Source of the DNA: Rhodobacteraceae bacterium NBU2976
Lineage (GTDB): Bacteria > Pseudomonadota > Alphaproteobacteria > Rhodobacterales > Rhodobacteraceae
Assembly (NCBI GenBank): GCA_023630215.1
Contig: JALPRQ010000002.1
Location: 310,001-374,000, forward strand
DNA: 64,000 bases
Reading direction: 5' to 3'
The notes below the pieces were generated by a model. It saw only the letters and a list, made by a program, of their open reading frames with translations. It did no database searches and was not told the DNA's origin. Shown here piece after piece: positions 53,211 through 60,739 of this stretch (positions are counted from its first letter, which is position 1; every line of letters starts with the position of its first letter). The translations under genes and the position numbers were made by a program.

Positions 53211-54554
53211 TCAAGTGGTCGGCCACAGGAAAGTCACTGCCAGCCCGCCCATCTCGGATAACGAGATATCCAGTTTCGCGCCATAGGCGATGGCCATATC
53301 TTCACAGATCGCCAGCCCCAACCCTGTTCCCTGTACCGTGTCATCCAGTCGATGACCACGTTGCTTGATTGTGTCAATCTCGTCCTGAGGCACACCGGGA
53401 CCATCATCTTCGACCCGGATATACCCCTCTCCATTCGCGCTTCCCGCGGTCAGACTTATTCGGGACCGGGCCCATTTTCGTGCATTATCGAGCAAGTTCC
53501 CCAAGAGTTCGGACATATCATGTTCATCAAGGGGTGAGGAGAGTTTGTCTGGTATCTCCACCTGCCAGCTGACCGGAACCTCGCGCGGCAATCGAGAGAT
53601 CATGTTAACCATGCGTTCTGCCGTCGGTTTCACCCGCGTCAATTTCAGTTTTGACGGAACCTGCATACGCGTCCGCGCAAGCTCGCGTTCTACATAGGCA
53701 TGCATGGCTTCGACCTGTTCACGGATATCGGCAGATATCTCGGGTTGTCCCGCAGATTCAGCATCTTGCGCCAATGTTAACATGACGGTTAGCGGCGTTT
53801 TCAAGCCGTGCGCCATATCACTTGCCCGCGAGCGGGCTGACTTCAGGGATTCCTCATGCAGCCGCAACAATTCGTTCACTTCGTCCGCTAGGGGCATCAC
53901 TTCGCGGGGGAATGCCCCGTCCAGACGATCCGCCTCGCCCGAGCGAATATCCTGAATCCGGTTACGGATGGCTTCCAGCGGTGCCAGCCCCAATCGCACT
54001 TGCGCCCAGGAAGCAACAATCAGGAACACAAACAATAGCGCAAGCCATTGCACAAGGGTGGTGCGAAATTGGGCCAAGGCGTCTGTGACTTCTGCCTCGT
54101 CAACCGCCACCGTCAGTTTAAGCACACGCGGGTCGGCATTGTCTCCGATCAGAATTCGCCAGGACAATGTCAGCAAACTCACCTCGCCCGGCGTCGTAAC
54201 CCGTCCGCGCACTGACCTTCCCGCCGTGTCAATCGGCGGCGTTTCGATCGGCTCTCCCCACAACGAGCGCGAGAATATCTGGTCCCCACCATCTTCTAGC
54301 ACTTGCCAGTACAATCCGCTGAACGGAAGTTCAAACCGCGGGTCGGGCAGTTCGGCCACAACCAAGCTGTTGAGGTCATCCAGCGCGATATTCGCTGTAA
54401 GCTGGTTCAATTGATTTTCCAGCTCGCGATACATGCGTTCTTCGAAATAGGAATGGAACAGCGTAGAAAACAGAAACCCCGTGGCGATCAGGGCAATACC
54501 GATCGATGCGCAGGCCAACAGGATCAATCGCAGCCCAAGCGACCGCGATTTCAT
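53211..54554 (-). CDS. Sensor histidine kinase
   Basis: 447 residues. Two transmembrane helices frame a periplasmic domain of about 140 residues (roughly 30-170). The HAMP region leads to the phosphorylated histidine in ARSRASDMAHGLKTPLTVML, and the ATPase boxes are NLLDNARKWARS, EDDGPGVPQDE and GTGLGLAI. The shape is PhoQ/QseC-like. Its start overlaps the stop of the response regulator gene, so the pair is coupled. Its input signal is unknown, and the PepSY protein encoded next door is a candidate partner. Confidence 0.93.
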   Translation of the reverse strand: MKSRSLGLRLILLACASIGIALIATGFLFSTLFHSYFEERMYRELENQLNQLTANIALDDLNSLVVAELPDPRFELPFSGLYWQVLEDGGDQIFSRSLWGEPIETPPIDTAGRSVRGRVTTPGEVSLLTLSWRILIGDNADPRVLKLTVAVDEAEVTDALAQFRTTLVQWLALLFVFLIVASWAQVRLGLAPLEAIRNRIQDIRSGEADRLDGAFPREVMPLADEVNELLRLHEESLKSARSRASDMAHGLKTPLTVMLTLAQDAESAGQPEISADIREQVEAMHAYVERELARTRMQVPSKLKLTRVKPTAERMVNMISRLPREVPVSWQVEIPDKLSSPLDEHDMSELLGNLLDNARKWARSRISLTAGSANGEGYIRVEDDGPGVPQDEIDTIKQRGHRLDDTVQGTGLGLAICEDMAIAYGAKLDISLSEMGGLAVTFLWPTT

Positions 54555-55225
54555 CAGGCAGCCCCTTCTTCGTCTTCAATCATATATCCAAATCCGCGTC
54601 GGGTCAGAATGACATCGGCCTTCAATTTACGCCGCAAGCGACCCAACATGACTTCGATAGCATTGGAATCGGGTTCCTGATCCTGAAAATAGATATTGGT
54701 TGCCAGTTCCTCCTGCGAGACAACCCTACCCCGGTTATGCATCAGAAAATTCAATGCCCGATATTCCAGCGGCGTGACTTTGATCGGGACAGAGTCCACG
54801 CTGACGCGCATCTGCTTCGTATCCAGCACAAGGGGACCGGCGACCAGCTGGGTTTTCTTTTCCGCCCCATCGCGACGTAGCAAGGCGCGCAAACGGGCGA
54901 CAAGTTCTTCCATGTGGAACGGTTTGACCAGATAGTCATCCGCGCCCGCATCAATTCCATCGACCCGTTCCATCCAACTGCCTTTTGCGGTCAGCAGAAT
55001 TACGGGAAATCCAATGTTTTCTTTGCGCCAGTTGCGCAGCACACTCAGACCGTCAAGTTTAGGCAATCCGATGTCCAGAATGGCAGCTGAATAATCTTCT
55101 GTGCTGCCGCGAAACCACCCGTCTTCACCATCGGCAGCATGCTCAGGCACAAAGCCCATTTGCATTAACGTCTCGCTGATGGAGTGCGCGATCTTCTCCT
55201 CATCCTCGACGATCAGGATACGCAT
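54554..55225 (-). CDS. OmpR/PhoB-type response regulator
   Basis: 223 residues. The receiver domain has the acidic pocket (VEDEEK), the phosphorylated Asp in SAAILDIGLPKLDG, and the conserved Lys in DDYLVKPFHMEEL. The C-terminal winged helix contains VTPLEYRALNFLMHNRGRVVSQEEL. The ATG at 55225 overlaps the TGA of the PepSY gene by one base (TGATG), so translation is coupled. Tandem CTGACA direct repeats with an 11-base period upstream of the first operon gene are a plausible target. Confidence 0.94.
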   Translation of the reverse strand: MRILIVEDEEKIAHSISETLMQMGFVPEHAADGEDGWFRGSTEDYSAAILDIGLPKLDGLSVLRNWRKENIGFPVILLTAKGSWMERVDGIDAGADDYLVKPFHMEELVARLRALLRRDGAEKKTQLVAGPLVLDTKQMRVSVDSVPIKVTPLEYRALNFLMHNRGRVVSQEELATNIYFQDQEPDSNAIEVMLGRLRRKLKADVILTRRGFGYMIEDEEGAA

Positions 55226-55800
55226 CAACAGCCTACGATGGATTCGATCCGGCCCGACGCCGCGGAAACCACGATCGTTTCCAGATGCCCTCCGGACGAA
55301 ATTGCCCTGAAGTGATACCGTGCACTGGGGCCGGTTCCGGTAAATTCGATCCCGATCAAACGACCTGGATATTGCTGTGCAATATTCGGCCAGATGTTTT
55401 CCAATGGCTGCGCAGCACCTGCGCGCACCGCCGCCTGTGCGGCTTCATAGTCACGTCGCGAAATGGTGAAATTGTTGCCATCGCTGGTTGGCACGTTCCG
55501 ACAGGTGGCCGTTTGCACACCACTGGGGGTGCTGGGCAGTTGCTGACCGTTGGTGTTCGTCGAAGCCGGGCTGGACGGACCTGTTGGGGTCGATGGCGCC
55601 GAAGGTTGCGACGGTGGACTGGGTGGCGACGGATCGCTTGGATCCGAGCTACCGCTATTGTTCCCACTGCCACTGTTTTCGGATTTCGCTTGTGCTTGAC
55701 TTAGGGTCGTGAACGAAGGTCCGATATAAGCCGCAGCCAAACCTAGCCCAAGGCGCTGAAGCGCTTCGCGTCGACTGAGTTTTTTGCCTTCGCCGGTCAT
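55225..55800 (-). CDS. Tat-exported protein with Ser/Pro linker and PepSY-like domain
   Basis: 191 residues. The N-terminus holds a twin-arginine pair (SRREALQRLG, residues 9-18), a hydrophobic stretch and an AQA site. A low-complexity linker of Ser, Pro, Gly and Asn covers residues 40-90. The rest (SRRDYEAAQAAVRAGAAQ, PGRLIGIEFTGTGPSARYHF, VVSAASGRIESIVGC) resembles a PepSY domain, a fold often found beside two-component systems. Its leader closely resembles that of the repeat protein at 57214. It overlaps the kinase-PqqD gene by 4 bases and the regulator gene by one. Confidence 0.78.
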   Translation of the reverse strand: MTGEGKKLSRREALQRLGLGLAAAYIGPSFTTLSQAQAKSENSGSGNNSGSSDPSDPSPPSPPSQPSAPSTPTGPSSPASTNTNGQQLPSTPSGVQTATCRNVPTSDGNNFTISRRDYEAAQAAVRAGAAQPLENIWPNIAQQYPGRLIGIEFTGTGPSARYHFRAISSGGHLETIVVSAASGRIESIVGC

Positions 55801-57065
55801 CCCCGAGCCTCCATATCATCGTCCGAACGCGTTTCACTTGCGTCAGATGCCGGAACGATGAGTCCATTGGTTGCAAAACTCTTGTAAATCTTTGTGACGT
55901 CGCGGGCAACAATTTGCGTCTGCTGGTCCGGAAAGGCAGCATGCACGATTTCAATTGCGTCTTGCAGCGACGTAGGTTCGGACAGCAAGGTCCAAATCGC
56001 CGTCGCCAGATCGTTCAGCAAATGGATAGTCTTGCCATTCTGGCCCGTCAAAAAGCGTTTGCCGTCCGCTTCGGCGACATAGATATGTCTAGCCTGCTGA
56101 AATTCACCGGTATCAATTTGCACGGTTGATGCGTCAAATTCGCGATCATATACGCGTTCGAACATTTCGACCTGAAGCGTGATGGGAACGCGGGGAACTT
56201 CGGTCTCCCACGTGGCAAATTCGGCCTCCAGGCACTCTATCGCGTCATCAACGTCACTGTAGGTCAGTCGATAAATCGGCAGTTCTGTCGCGGCGAAATC
56301 CAACAGGCGCAATATTCCTTGAGTGTTGATTTCCCGCGCAAAATTCTGGGTGATCAGATCTTTTAACGCATCGGCCTTGGACATGCTGGTCAGCCGGGCC
56401 TTTGCGCCCTCGTCACGCTCCAAATAGACCAACGCGCCAAGGGGCATCGTGTCGCCAAATGGGGCTAGCTCGTTCGGTCGGGGCGTTACATAGCGGTATT
56501 GCCGGTTGGCAATATAGGATCGCGAGGCCATATAGGTGCGCGAACGCTCGCCAAACTGATCTGGTACCGGCAGTCGCAAGCGCGGCGATATCCCGTTAGA
56601 TACGCCCAACAATTCCTGACGCGATGACAGTTTCACCGGAAGGAAATCATCCGTGAACAGCTTGTGACCCGCTGCTGCCAGCGCGACAGTCAGCGTGCTT
56701 TTGCCGGCGCGACGAGTGGCGGGAAACACAACCAAACGTGGGCCAAACGCAACTGCAGCCCCGTGGAGACTTAGCATTTCCGGGTTCTGCCGCACACGGT
56801 CCCAAGCAATTTCGACAATCAGCTCACAAATTGTATTGAGCGGATCATGCCAGACCGAGGCGGAATCCATATAGGGAGAGGTAAGAGTATACTCGTTACT
56901 GGAAAATTCTACCCGTGCCAGCGGCTCAGACTCGACCTCGTCAACGAAGTCGTACGGCCAATAAGGAAAGACCAGCGGTAGCGCGTCATAGAAACGATCA
57001 TCCACCGTCAGCGCAATTGCGTGCGCCATATCCTTGAACCGGAGGTGTTTGGTTTCAATGGTCAT
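55797..57065 (-). CDS. HPr kinase-like P-loop domain fused to a PqqD-like domain
   Basis: 422 residues. Residues 1-100 are not recognised. Near residue 101 HGAAVAFGPRLVVFPATRRAGKSTL carries a Walker A motif at the typical HPr-kinase position after HGA, with Ala in place of the first Gly. FTDDFLPV (137-144) gives the acidic pair that follows. The last 100 residues (GKTIHLLNDLATAIWTLL, then ARDVTKIYKSFATNGLI) have the winged-helix look of PqqD, a leader-peptide recognition domain. HprK-related/PqqD pairs occur near peptide-modification loci. It may phosphorylate or process one of the two exported proteins beside it. The ATG at 57065 is preferred over a GTG at 57074. Confidence 0.75.
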   Translation of the reverse strand: MTIETKHLRFKDMAHAIALTVDDRFYDALPLVFPYWPYDFVDEVESEPLARVEFSSNEYTLTSPYMDSASVWHDPLNTICELIVEIAWDRVRQNPEMLSLHGAAVAFGPRLVVFPATRRAGKSTLTVALAAAGHKLFTDDFLPVKLSSRQELLGVSNGISPRLRLPVPDQFGERSRTYMASRSYIANRQYRYVTPRPNELAPFGDTMPLGALVYLERDEGAKARLTSMSKADALKDLITQNFAREINTQGILRLLDFAATELPIYRLTYSDVDDAIECLEAEFATWETEVPRVPITLQVEMFERVYDREFDASTVQIDTGEFQQARHIYVAEADGKRFLTGQNGKTIHLLNDLATAIWTLLSEPTSLQDAIEIVHAAFPDQQTQIVARDVTKIYKSFATNGLIVPASDASETRSDDDMEARG

Positions 57066-57090
57066 GTCTTTCACTTACTAGAAAAACTAC

Positions 57091-57128
57091 GGCGGCACCA
57101 AGACAGTTCGACATGTCCGGGTGCCGCC
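57091..57128 (-). other. Intergenic RNA hairpin 1 of the peptide locus
   Basis: GGCGGCACC pairs perfectly with GGTGCCGCC (nine bases), with a possible inner GACA/TGTC helix. It sits 26 bases before the kinase-PqqD start, on the message that leaves the repeat-protein gene. There is no T run, so it is more likely an mRNA-stability or partial-termination element than a terminator. Confidence 0.65.
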
Positions 57129-57134
57129 AAGATT

Positions 57135-57184
57135 TTGCAGGTGCCACTTAGAGTGTTGGTGGGGTGCTAGAGTGGCACCTGCAA
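57135..57184 (-). other. Intergenic RNA hairpin 2 of the peptide locus
   Basis: A fourteen-base perfect stem (57135-57148 with 57171-57184, TTGCAGGTGCCACT/AGTGGCACCTGCAA) begins 29 bases after the repeat-protein stop. Such a stem between a small first gene and larger downstream genes commonly raises the level of the first product by protecting its mRNA 3' end. Confidence 0.72.
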
Positions 57185-57213
57185 GAGTTGATCAACAACG
57201 TGCTGCTTGGGAC

Positions 57214-57579
57214 TTAGACTAATCCGTTGTCGATCAAACACTGTTCATAGGCGGCATCACCTGGGTTCGGCTCGCCACACATTTCCAATGCACGGCTCGG
57301 CGAAGTGATGGTGGACGGGCCGCTCGAAGACGGGCCGCTCACGGACGGGCCACTCACGGACGGACCACTGGAAGACGGGCCGCTCACAGATGGGCCACTG
57401 GAGGACGGGCCACTGGAGGACGGGCCGCTCGAAGATGGACCTGAACTGCCGGATTTTGCGTGCGCCATAGATAAAGTTGTGAGCGCTGGAACTGTATAAG
57501 CCGTCGCCGCCAGCAGGCCAAGACGGCCAAGTGCTTTACGGCGAGATACAATGGTTTTGTCTTCGTTCGTCTTCGTCAT
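57214..57579 (-). CDS. Tat-exported pentapeptide-repeat (SGPSS) protein with two-cysteine tail
   Basis: 121 residues. A twin-arginine leader (VSRRKALGRLG, then a hydrophobic part ending MAHAKS, residues 11-43) precedes nine tandem units SGPS(S/V/T) (46-90) and a C-terminal 30 residues containing two cysteines (EMCGEPNPGDAAYEQCLIDNG). It begins the operon that contains the kinase-PqqD fusion and is followed by two strong hairpins. Size, position and leader suggest a substrate or precursor of that enzyme. Repeats of Ser could be phosphorylated or glycosylated. GAAGGA precedes the ATG. Function unknown. Confidence 0.72.
   Translation of the reverse strand: MTKTNEDKTIVSRRKALGRLGLLAATAYTVPALTTLSMAHAKSGSSGPSSSGPSSSGPSSSGPSVSGPSSSGPSVSGPSVSGPSSSGPSTITSPSRALEMCGEPNPGDAAYEQCLIDNGLV
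57310..57444. repeat. Tandem 15-base repeat, nine units, inside the SGPSS gene
   Basis: Nine in-frame 15-base units encode SGPS plus a variable fifth residue in the order S, S, S, V, S, V, V, S, T. Units differ mainly at the codon for the fifth residue. Copy number could change by slippage or recombination without breaking the frame. Confidence 0.9.
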
Positions 57580-57623
57580 TTCTGCATTCCTTCTTGTGAT
57601 CTCGAATCACGGTTATGCGTCCC

Positions 57624-57645
57624 AGAATCATGAATACAGAATCAT
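57624..57645. promoter_or_regulatory. Direct repeats upstream of the SGPSS gene
   Basis: AGAATCAT occurs twice with a 14-base period (57624-57631, 57638-57645), and GAATCA appears again at 57604. They lie 45-66 bases upstream of the start, where they could be promoter-linked binding sites. Confidence 0.35.
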
Positions 57646-57669
57646 CGCGTTCATTTTCCTTACGGAGAA

Positions 57670-57686
57670 TGTCAGCGTTTTGTCAG
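57670..57686 (-). promoter_or_regulatory. Tandem CTGACA repeats, possible response regulator box
   Basis: On the minus strand CTGACA-N5-CTGACA gives two copies with an 11-base period, the arrangement recognised by OmpR/PhoB-type regulators. It lies about 90-107 bases upstream of the SGPSS gene, whose operon encodes such a regulator. Confidence 0.45.
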
Positions 57687-57692
57687 ATTAAA

Positions 57693-58925
57693 TTAACCTT
57701 CTGTTATCGAAGACAGCGTGGGCTGTACCGTCACCCATGCGGCCACCAATGTCATAAGTCCGGCGGCGCATAAAAACAGCAGTGAGACGTCCCAGCGGCT
57801 GATGACGCCGGAAATGGCCTGAGAAATAGGAACAAGCCCCATGCTGGATAGCATAAACAACCCCATGATCCGCCCCAACATATCCTTGGGCGTCCGCGTC
57901 TGGATCGCAGAGATAAGGACAATGGTGACATACCCATTGCCAATCCCAAGACCAACCAAAAGCCCGAAATCTGTCCATGTTGTTCCAATGGTTCCCATCA
58001 CAGCCAGCACCAACGCGATCCCGAACAATAGAATGGTCGGAATGGTTCGCATCACCCTGCGTCCCGCGGTCGGAAGAACCCCAGCAAGAATATATCCCCC
58101 CAAATTTCCTCCGGCGAAACCCGCAATCAGCAACCCGAACGCACGCGCGCCTTCGGGCAACCGTGTTTCCGCCAGAACCGGGATACCCACCATGACAGGT
58201 CCCACGAACAAAAGGTTGATTGCGGCGATAATCAAAAAGGTTACGCGCATCGGTTTGTTATCCCACGTGTATTTCAGACCAATCAGGACTGACGTAAGAA
58301 CTCGGTTTTCGTCATCCGCCAACACGTCCGCACCGCGACGCATCTGCCACAACATCAGTGCCGAGAAAGCATAGGTTATGGCGTCAATTGCAAAGGCAAC
58401 GCCGACACCGGTCAGCGAGTCGGTGGAATGGCCAATGAGGATGCCGGCAAGGACAGGTCCTACGAACCCCATGATCTGACCACCGCCCATGACGGTGGCA
58501 TTGCCTGTCTGGAGGTCTTTCTCGTCGATCACCATAGGCACAATGCTATTGCCCGCTGGAACCGCAAACCCGGCCACAATGCCAAGACCTAGTGCGAAAG
58601 AATATACCATCCACATGTCGATCTGATGGCTAAGAATGGCAAAGGCAAGCAAACCGGCCAGCACAAACCGTATGGCGTCCGACACCAACATGATTTTGCG
58701 CGGTGAAAATCGATCTGTGATCGCGCCACCAATCAGCATGAACAGCGCGCGTGGACCACCTTCGAGCGCCAGCACAAGGCCGAGGGCAAGCGGATCACCG
58801 GTCAACTGCAACACCAACCAGGGCGTTGCGATCAGCGCAAACTGATCCCCCAGTTGCGAGGTTGTGACGCCCGCAAACAAACGCCGAAAATCGGCGATTT
58901 TGAAAATTGTGCCGAACGTGGACAT
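57693..58925 (-). CDS. MFS transporter (MFS_3/EntS-like)
   Basis: 410 residues with twelve predicted membrane segments. The start STFGTIFKIADFRRLFAGVTTSQLGDQ and the loop GGAITDRFSPRKIM are typical of the MFS_3/EntS-like exporter branch. The frame is open upstream to 58985, but the ATG at 58925 fits the family N-terminus. It is the third gene of the TetR-CPBP-MFS set on the minus strand, so it is probably an efflux pump under TetR control. The substrate is unknown. Confidence 0.87.
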   Translation of the reverse strand: MSTFGTIFKIADFRRLFAGVTTSQLGDQFALIATPWLVLQLTGDPLALGLVLALEGGPRALFMLIGGAITDRFSPRKIMLVSDAIRFVLAGLLAFAILSHQIDMWMVYSFALGLGIVAGFAVPAGNSIVPMVIDEKDLQTGNATVMGGGQIMGFVGPVLAGILIGHSTDSLTGVGVAFAIDAITYAFSALMLWQMRRGADVLADDENRVLTSVLIGLKYTWDNKPMRVTFLIIAAINLLFVGPVMVGIPVLAETRLPEGARAFGLLIAGFAGGNLGGYILAGVLPTAGRRVMRTIPTILLFGIALVLAVMGTIGTTWTDFGLLVGLGIGNGYVTIVLISAIQTRTPKDMLGRIMGLFMLSSMGLVPISQAISGVISRWDVSLLFLCAAGLMTLVAAWVTVQPTLSSITEG

Positions 58926-59007
58926 CGGTCTTATCCCTTGTTGTATGGATTGGGGTGTTTTGCGAAGTCCGGGGTGCGTAACCACCCCGAACCAAATGAG
59001 TTTTCAT

Positions 59008-59850
59008 TCAGCCGGGAATGACCCGTGTCACCGCCATCGCGCGCGAAAACATCATGTCACGTTTTACCCAGCAAATGATCGCCGCCAAGGCCACCATCAT
59101 CCAGGTATCCCACGGCTGGGCATCCGGCCAGAACGGAATGATAAGCTGCCAATGGAAAAGGATTGGCAAAAGCAGTCCCCCTCGAGAGGCGTTAAAAATA
59201 GGGGTGACCAGAATGGCGAGGCTGACGCACCCGATCAGAAAGGGCAGGAAGCTCCAATCCGAATAGACGACACCTGACAGGTAGAAGGCCGGCAAATGCC
59301 AAACAGCCCAGATCAGACCAATCAGAGCGCCTGTCCAAAAGGGGGCGATAAGGCGCTGAAGGAGCGGTTGCAGGACGCCGCGCCACCCGAATTCCTCCAT
59401 CGGGCCAAGGAATAGCATCAAGAACATGATAGCGAACGCCACGCCAAGACCTTCATCGGGAAGGTCCGCGATCAGGCCACCCCCATTAATCAACGATCCG
59501 ATCATGTAGATCAGCGGAATTCCAACAAGCACCAGCAACCACCACACCATGTCGACCCGCCATAGGAACAAGCGTGACATAAAGGACTTCAAGCCGCTGA
59601 TACCGGCAAAAATCAGCACGACCAGAATACCAGCGATACCTGGACCCCACGTCATCAGAAAATAAATGGGATGAAGTCCGCTTAATTCGCCAAACGTGGA
59701 ATTCGCGATATCTGGTAGAAACAGATAGAAACCCGCAAGCCCCCAGCTAATCGCAAAGGTTAAAAGAACAAATACGACAAGAGCCTTTGTCGGGATTTGC
59801 GGATTTGGACGGGTGTCATATGCGGATCCGTCGAGAACATGTGTGGACAT
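59008..59850 (-). CDS. CPBP family intramembrane metalloprotease
   Basis: 280 residues with about eight hydrophobic helices. Catalytic motifs of the CAAX-protease/bacteriocin-processing family are clear: GPMEEFGWRGVLQP (EExxxR) and IWAVWHLPAFYLSG (the metal-binding His). It probably cleaves membrane peptides or processes prenyl-like or bacteriocin substrates. It begins 4 bases after the TetR stop and is in the same operon. Confidence 0.9.
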   Translation of the reverse strand: MSTHVLDGSAYDTRPNPQIPTKALVVFVLLTFAISWGLAGFYLFLPDIANSTFGELSGLHPIYFLMTWGPGIAGILVVLIFAGISGLKSFMSRLFLWRVDMVWWLLVLVGIPLIYMIGSLINGGGLIADLPDEGLGVAFAIMFLMLFLGPMEEFGWRGVLQPLLQRLIAPFWTGALIGLIWAVWHLPAFYLSGVVYSDWSFLPFLIGCVSLAILVTPIFNASRGGLLLPILFHWQLIIPFWPDAQPWDTWMMVALAAIICWVKRDMMFSRAMAVTRVIPG

Positions 59851-59854
59851 TGTT

Positions 59855-60493
59855 TTAATCCTTGGTTGGTGTTGGGTTCATGAAGTGAAAGCTCCCGGTT
59901 CTTGCGCCGAAGGCCTTCTCGATTATGTTTTGTGCAACTTCTCGACGGTTGCCTTTTTCCTGCTCGGAAAACTGAAACAGCCCGCCATCAAGCAGGAACT
60001 GCGTACCGGTGATGAGGAATTGGACCGTCTCTAACGGGCGATCGCAGGCAAAGACCCCTTCCCGATTGCCCTGTTCGACGATTGCGGCGAAAACGGGGGA
60101 CAGTCTAAGTATGGATTGAATGTTGGAAACCTCGTGCAGCTCACGATTCTCGGGCATGTGCATCATGCTGGCGATATCGCTGTCGCGTTCATCCTCATCG
60201 CCAATATGGCTGTTTGACAGCAACAACTCCATTTTCGCAAGCGCCGTTAAAGAAAGGTCGTCAGCGACCTGCTGTGCCTGTTCAACAATCTGATCGAGCG
60301 TGTGATCGACGATGGCACTCAGAACCTCTTCCTTCGATTTGAAGTAATAATAAAAGGTGCCTTTCGCGACGCCCATCTCGCGAATAATCATGTCGACGGA
60401 ACATTTTGCGAAACCAACTTCCCGGAAAAGTCGTTCGGCTGTTTGCACAATTTCCAGCCGTCTTTCTTCTGGTGATTTCGATATCCGCGCCAT
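59855..60493 (-). CDS. TetR/AcrR family regulator
   Basis: 212 residues. The HTH is at residues 10-55 (RRLEIVQTAERLFREVGFAKCSVDMIIREMGVAKGTFYYYFKSKEE), and the C-terminal ligand domain is all-helical. It leads the operon with the CPBP protease and MFS genes. A perfect palindrome lies 36 bases upstream, so it most likely represses its own operon until a ligand binds. Confidence 0.93.
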   Translation of the reverse strand: MARISKSPEERRLEIVQTAERLFREVGFAKCSVDMIIREMGVAKGTFYYYFKSKEEVLSAIVDHTLDQIVEQAQQVADDLSLTALAKMELLLSNSHIGDEDERDSDIASMMHMPENRELHEVSNIQSILRLSPVFAAIVEQGNREGVFACDRPLETVQFLITGTQFLLDGGLFQFSEQEKGNRREVAQNIIEKAFGARTGSFHFMNPTPTKD

Positions 60494-60528
60494 TTGATTC
60501 TCCTGTATTTGTCACTCAGCTATCATAC

Positions 60529-60545
60529 TGACTGACGGTCAGTCA
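60529..60545. promoter_or_regulatory. TetR-type operator
   Basis: TGACTGAC-G-GTCAGTCA has perfect eight-base arms around one base, 36 bases upstream of the TetR start. TGACTGAC/GTCAGTCA palindromes are classic for TetR/AcrR autoregulators. Confidence 0.78.
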
Positions 60546-60739
60546 ATGATTCTCTCAAAACAATTCATAGCCGTGTCAATGTGATGACACGGCGTTAGAG
60601 AATAGGAATTTCGCCCGAAGGGGAATTGGTGCCCGCTGCCGGATCAGCCCTTTGCGGAGAGCACCGTTGAAATAAGCCTCAACGGCCCCTCACCCTTATC
60701 GTCTCTCGGAAAGATCGGTCTATATGCCAACGTTCCGTT

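Noticed and set aside
57310-57444. Tandem repeats considered as a CRISPR array
   Set aside because: Units are 15 bases without spacers, in frame, and encode a peptide repeat. No cas genes are present.
57305-57499. A plus-strand frame encoding DGPLE repeats
   Set aside because: It is the mirror image of the 15-base tandem repeat read on the wrong strand, without a start context or export signal.
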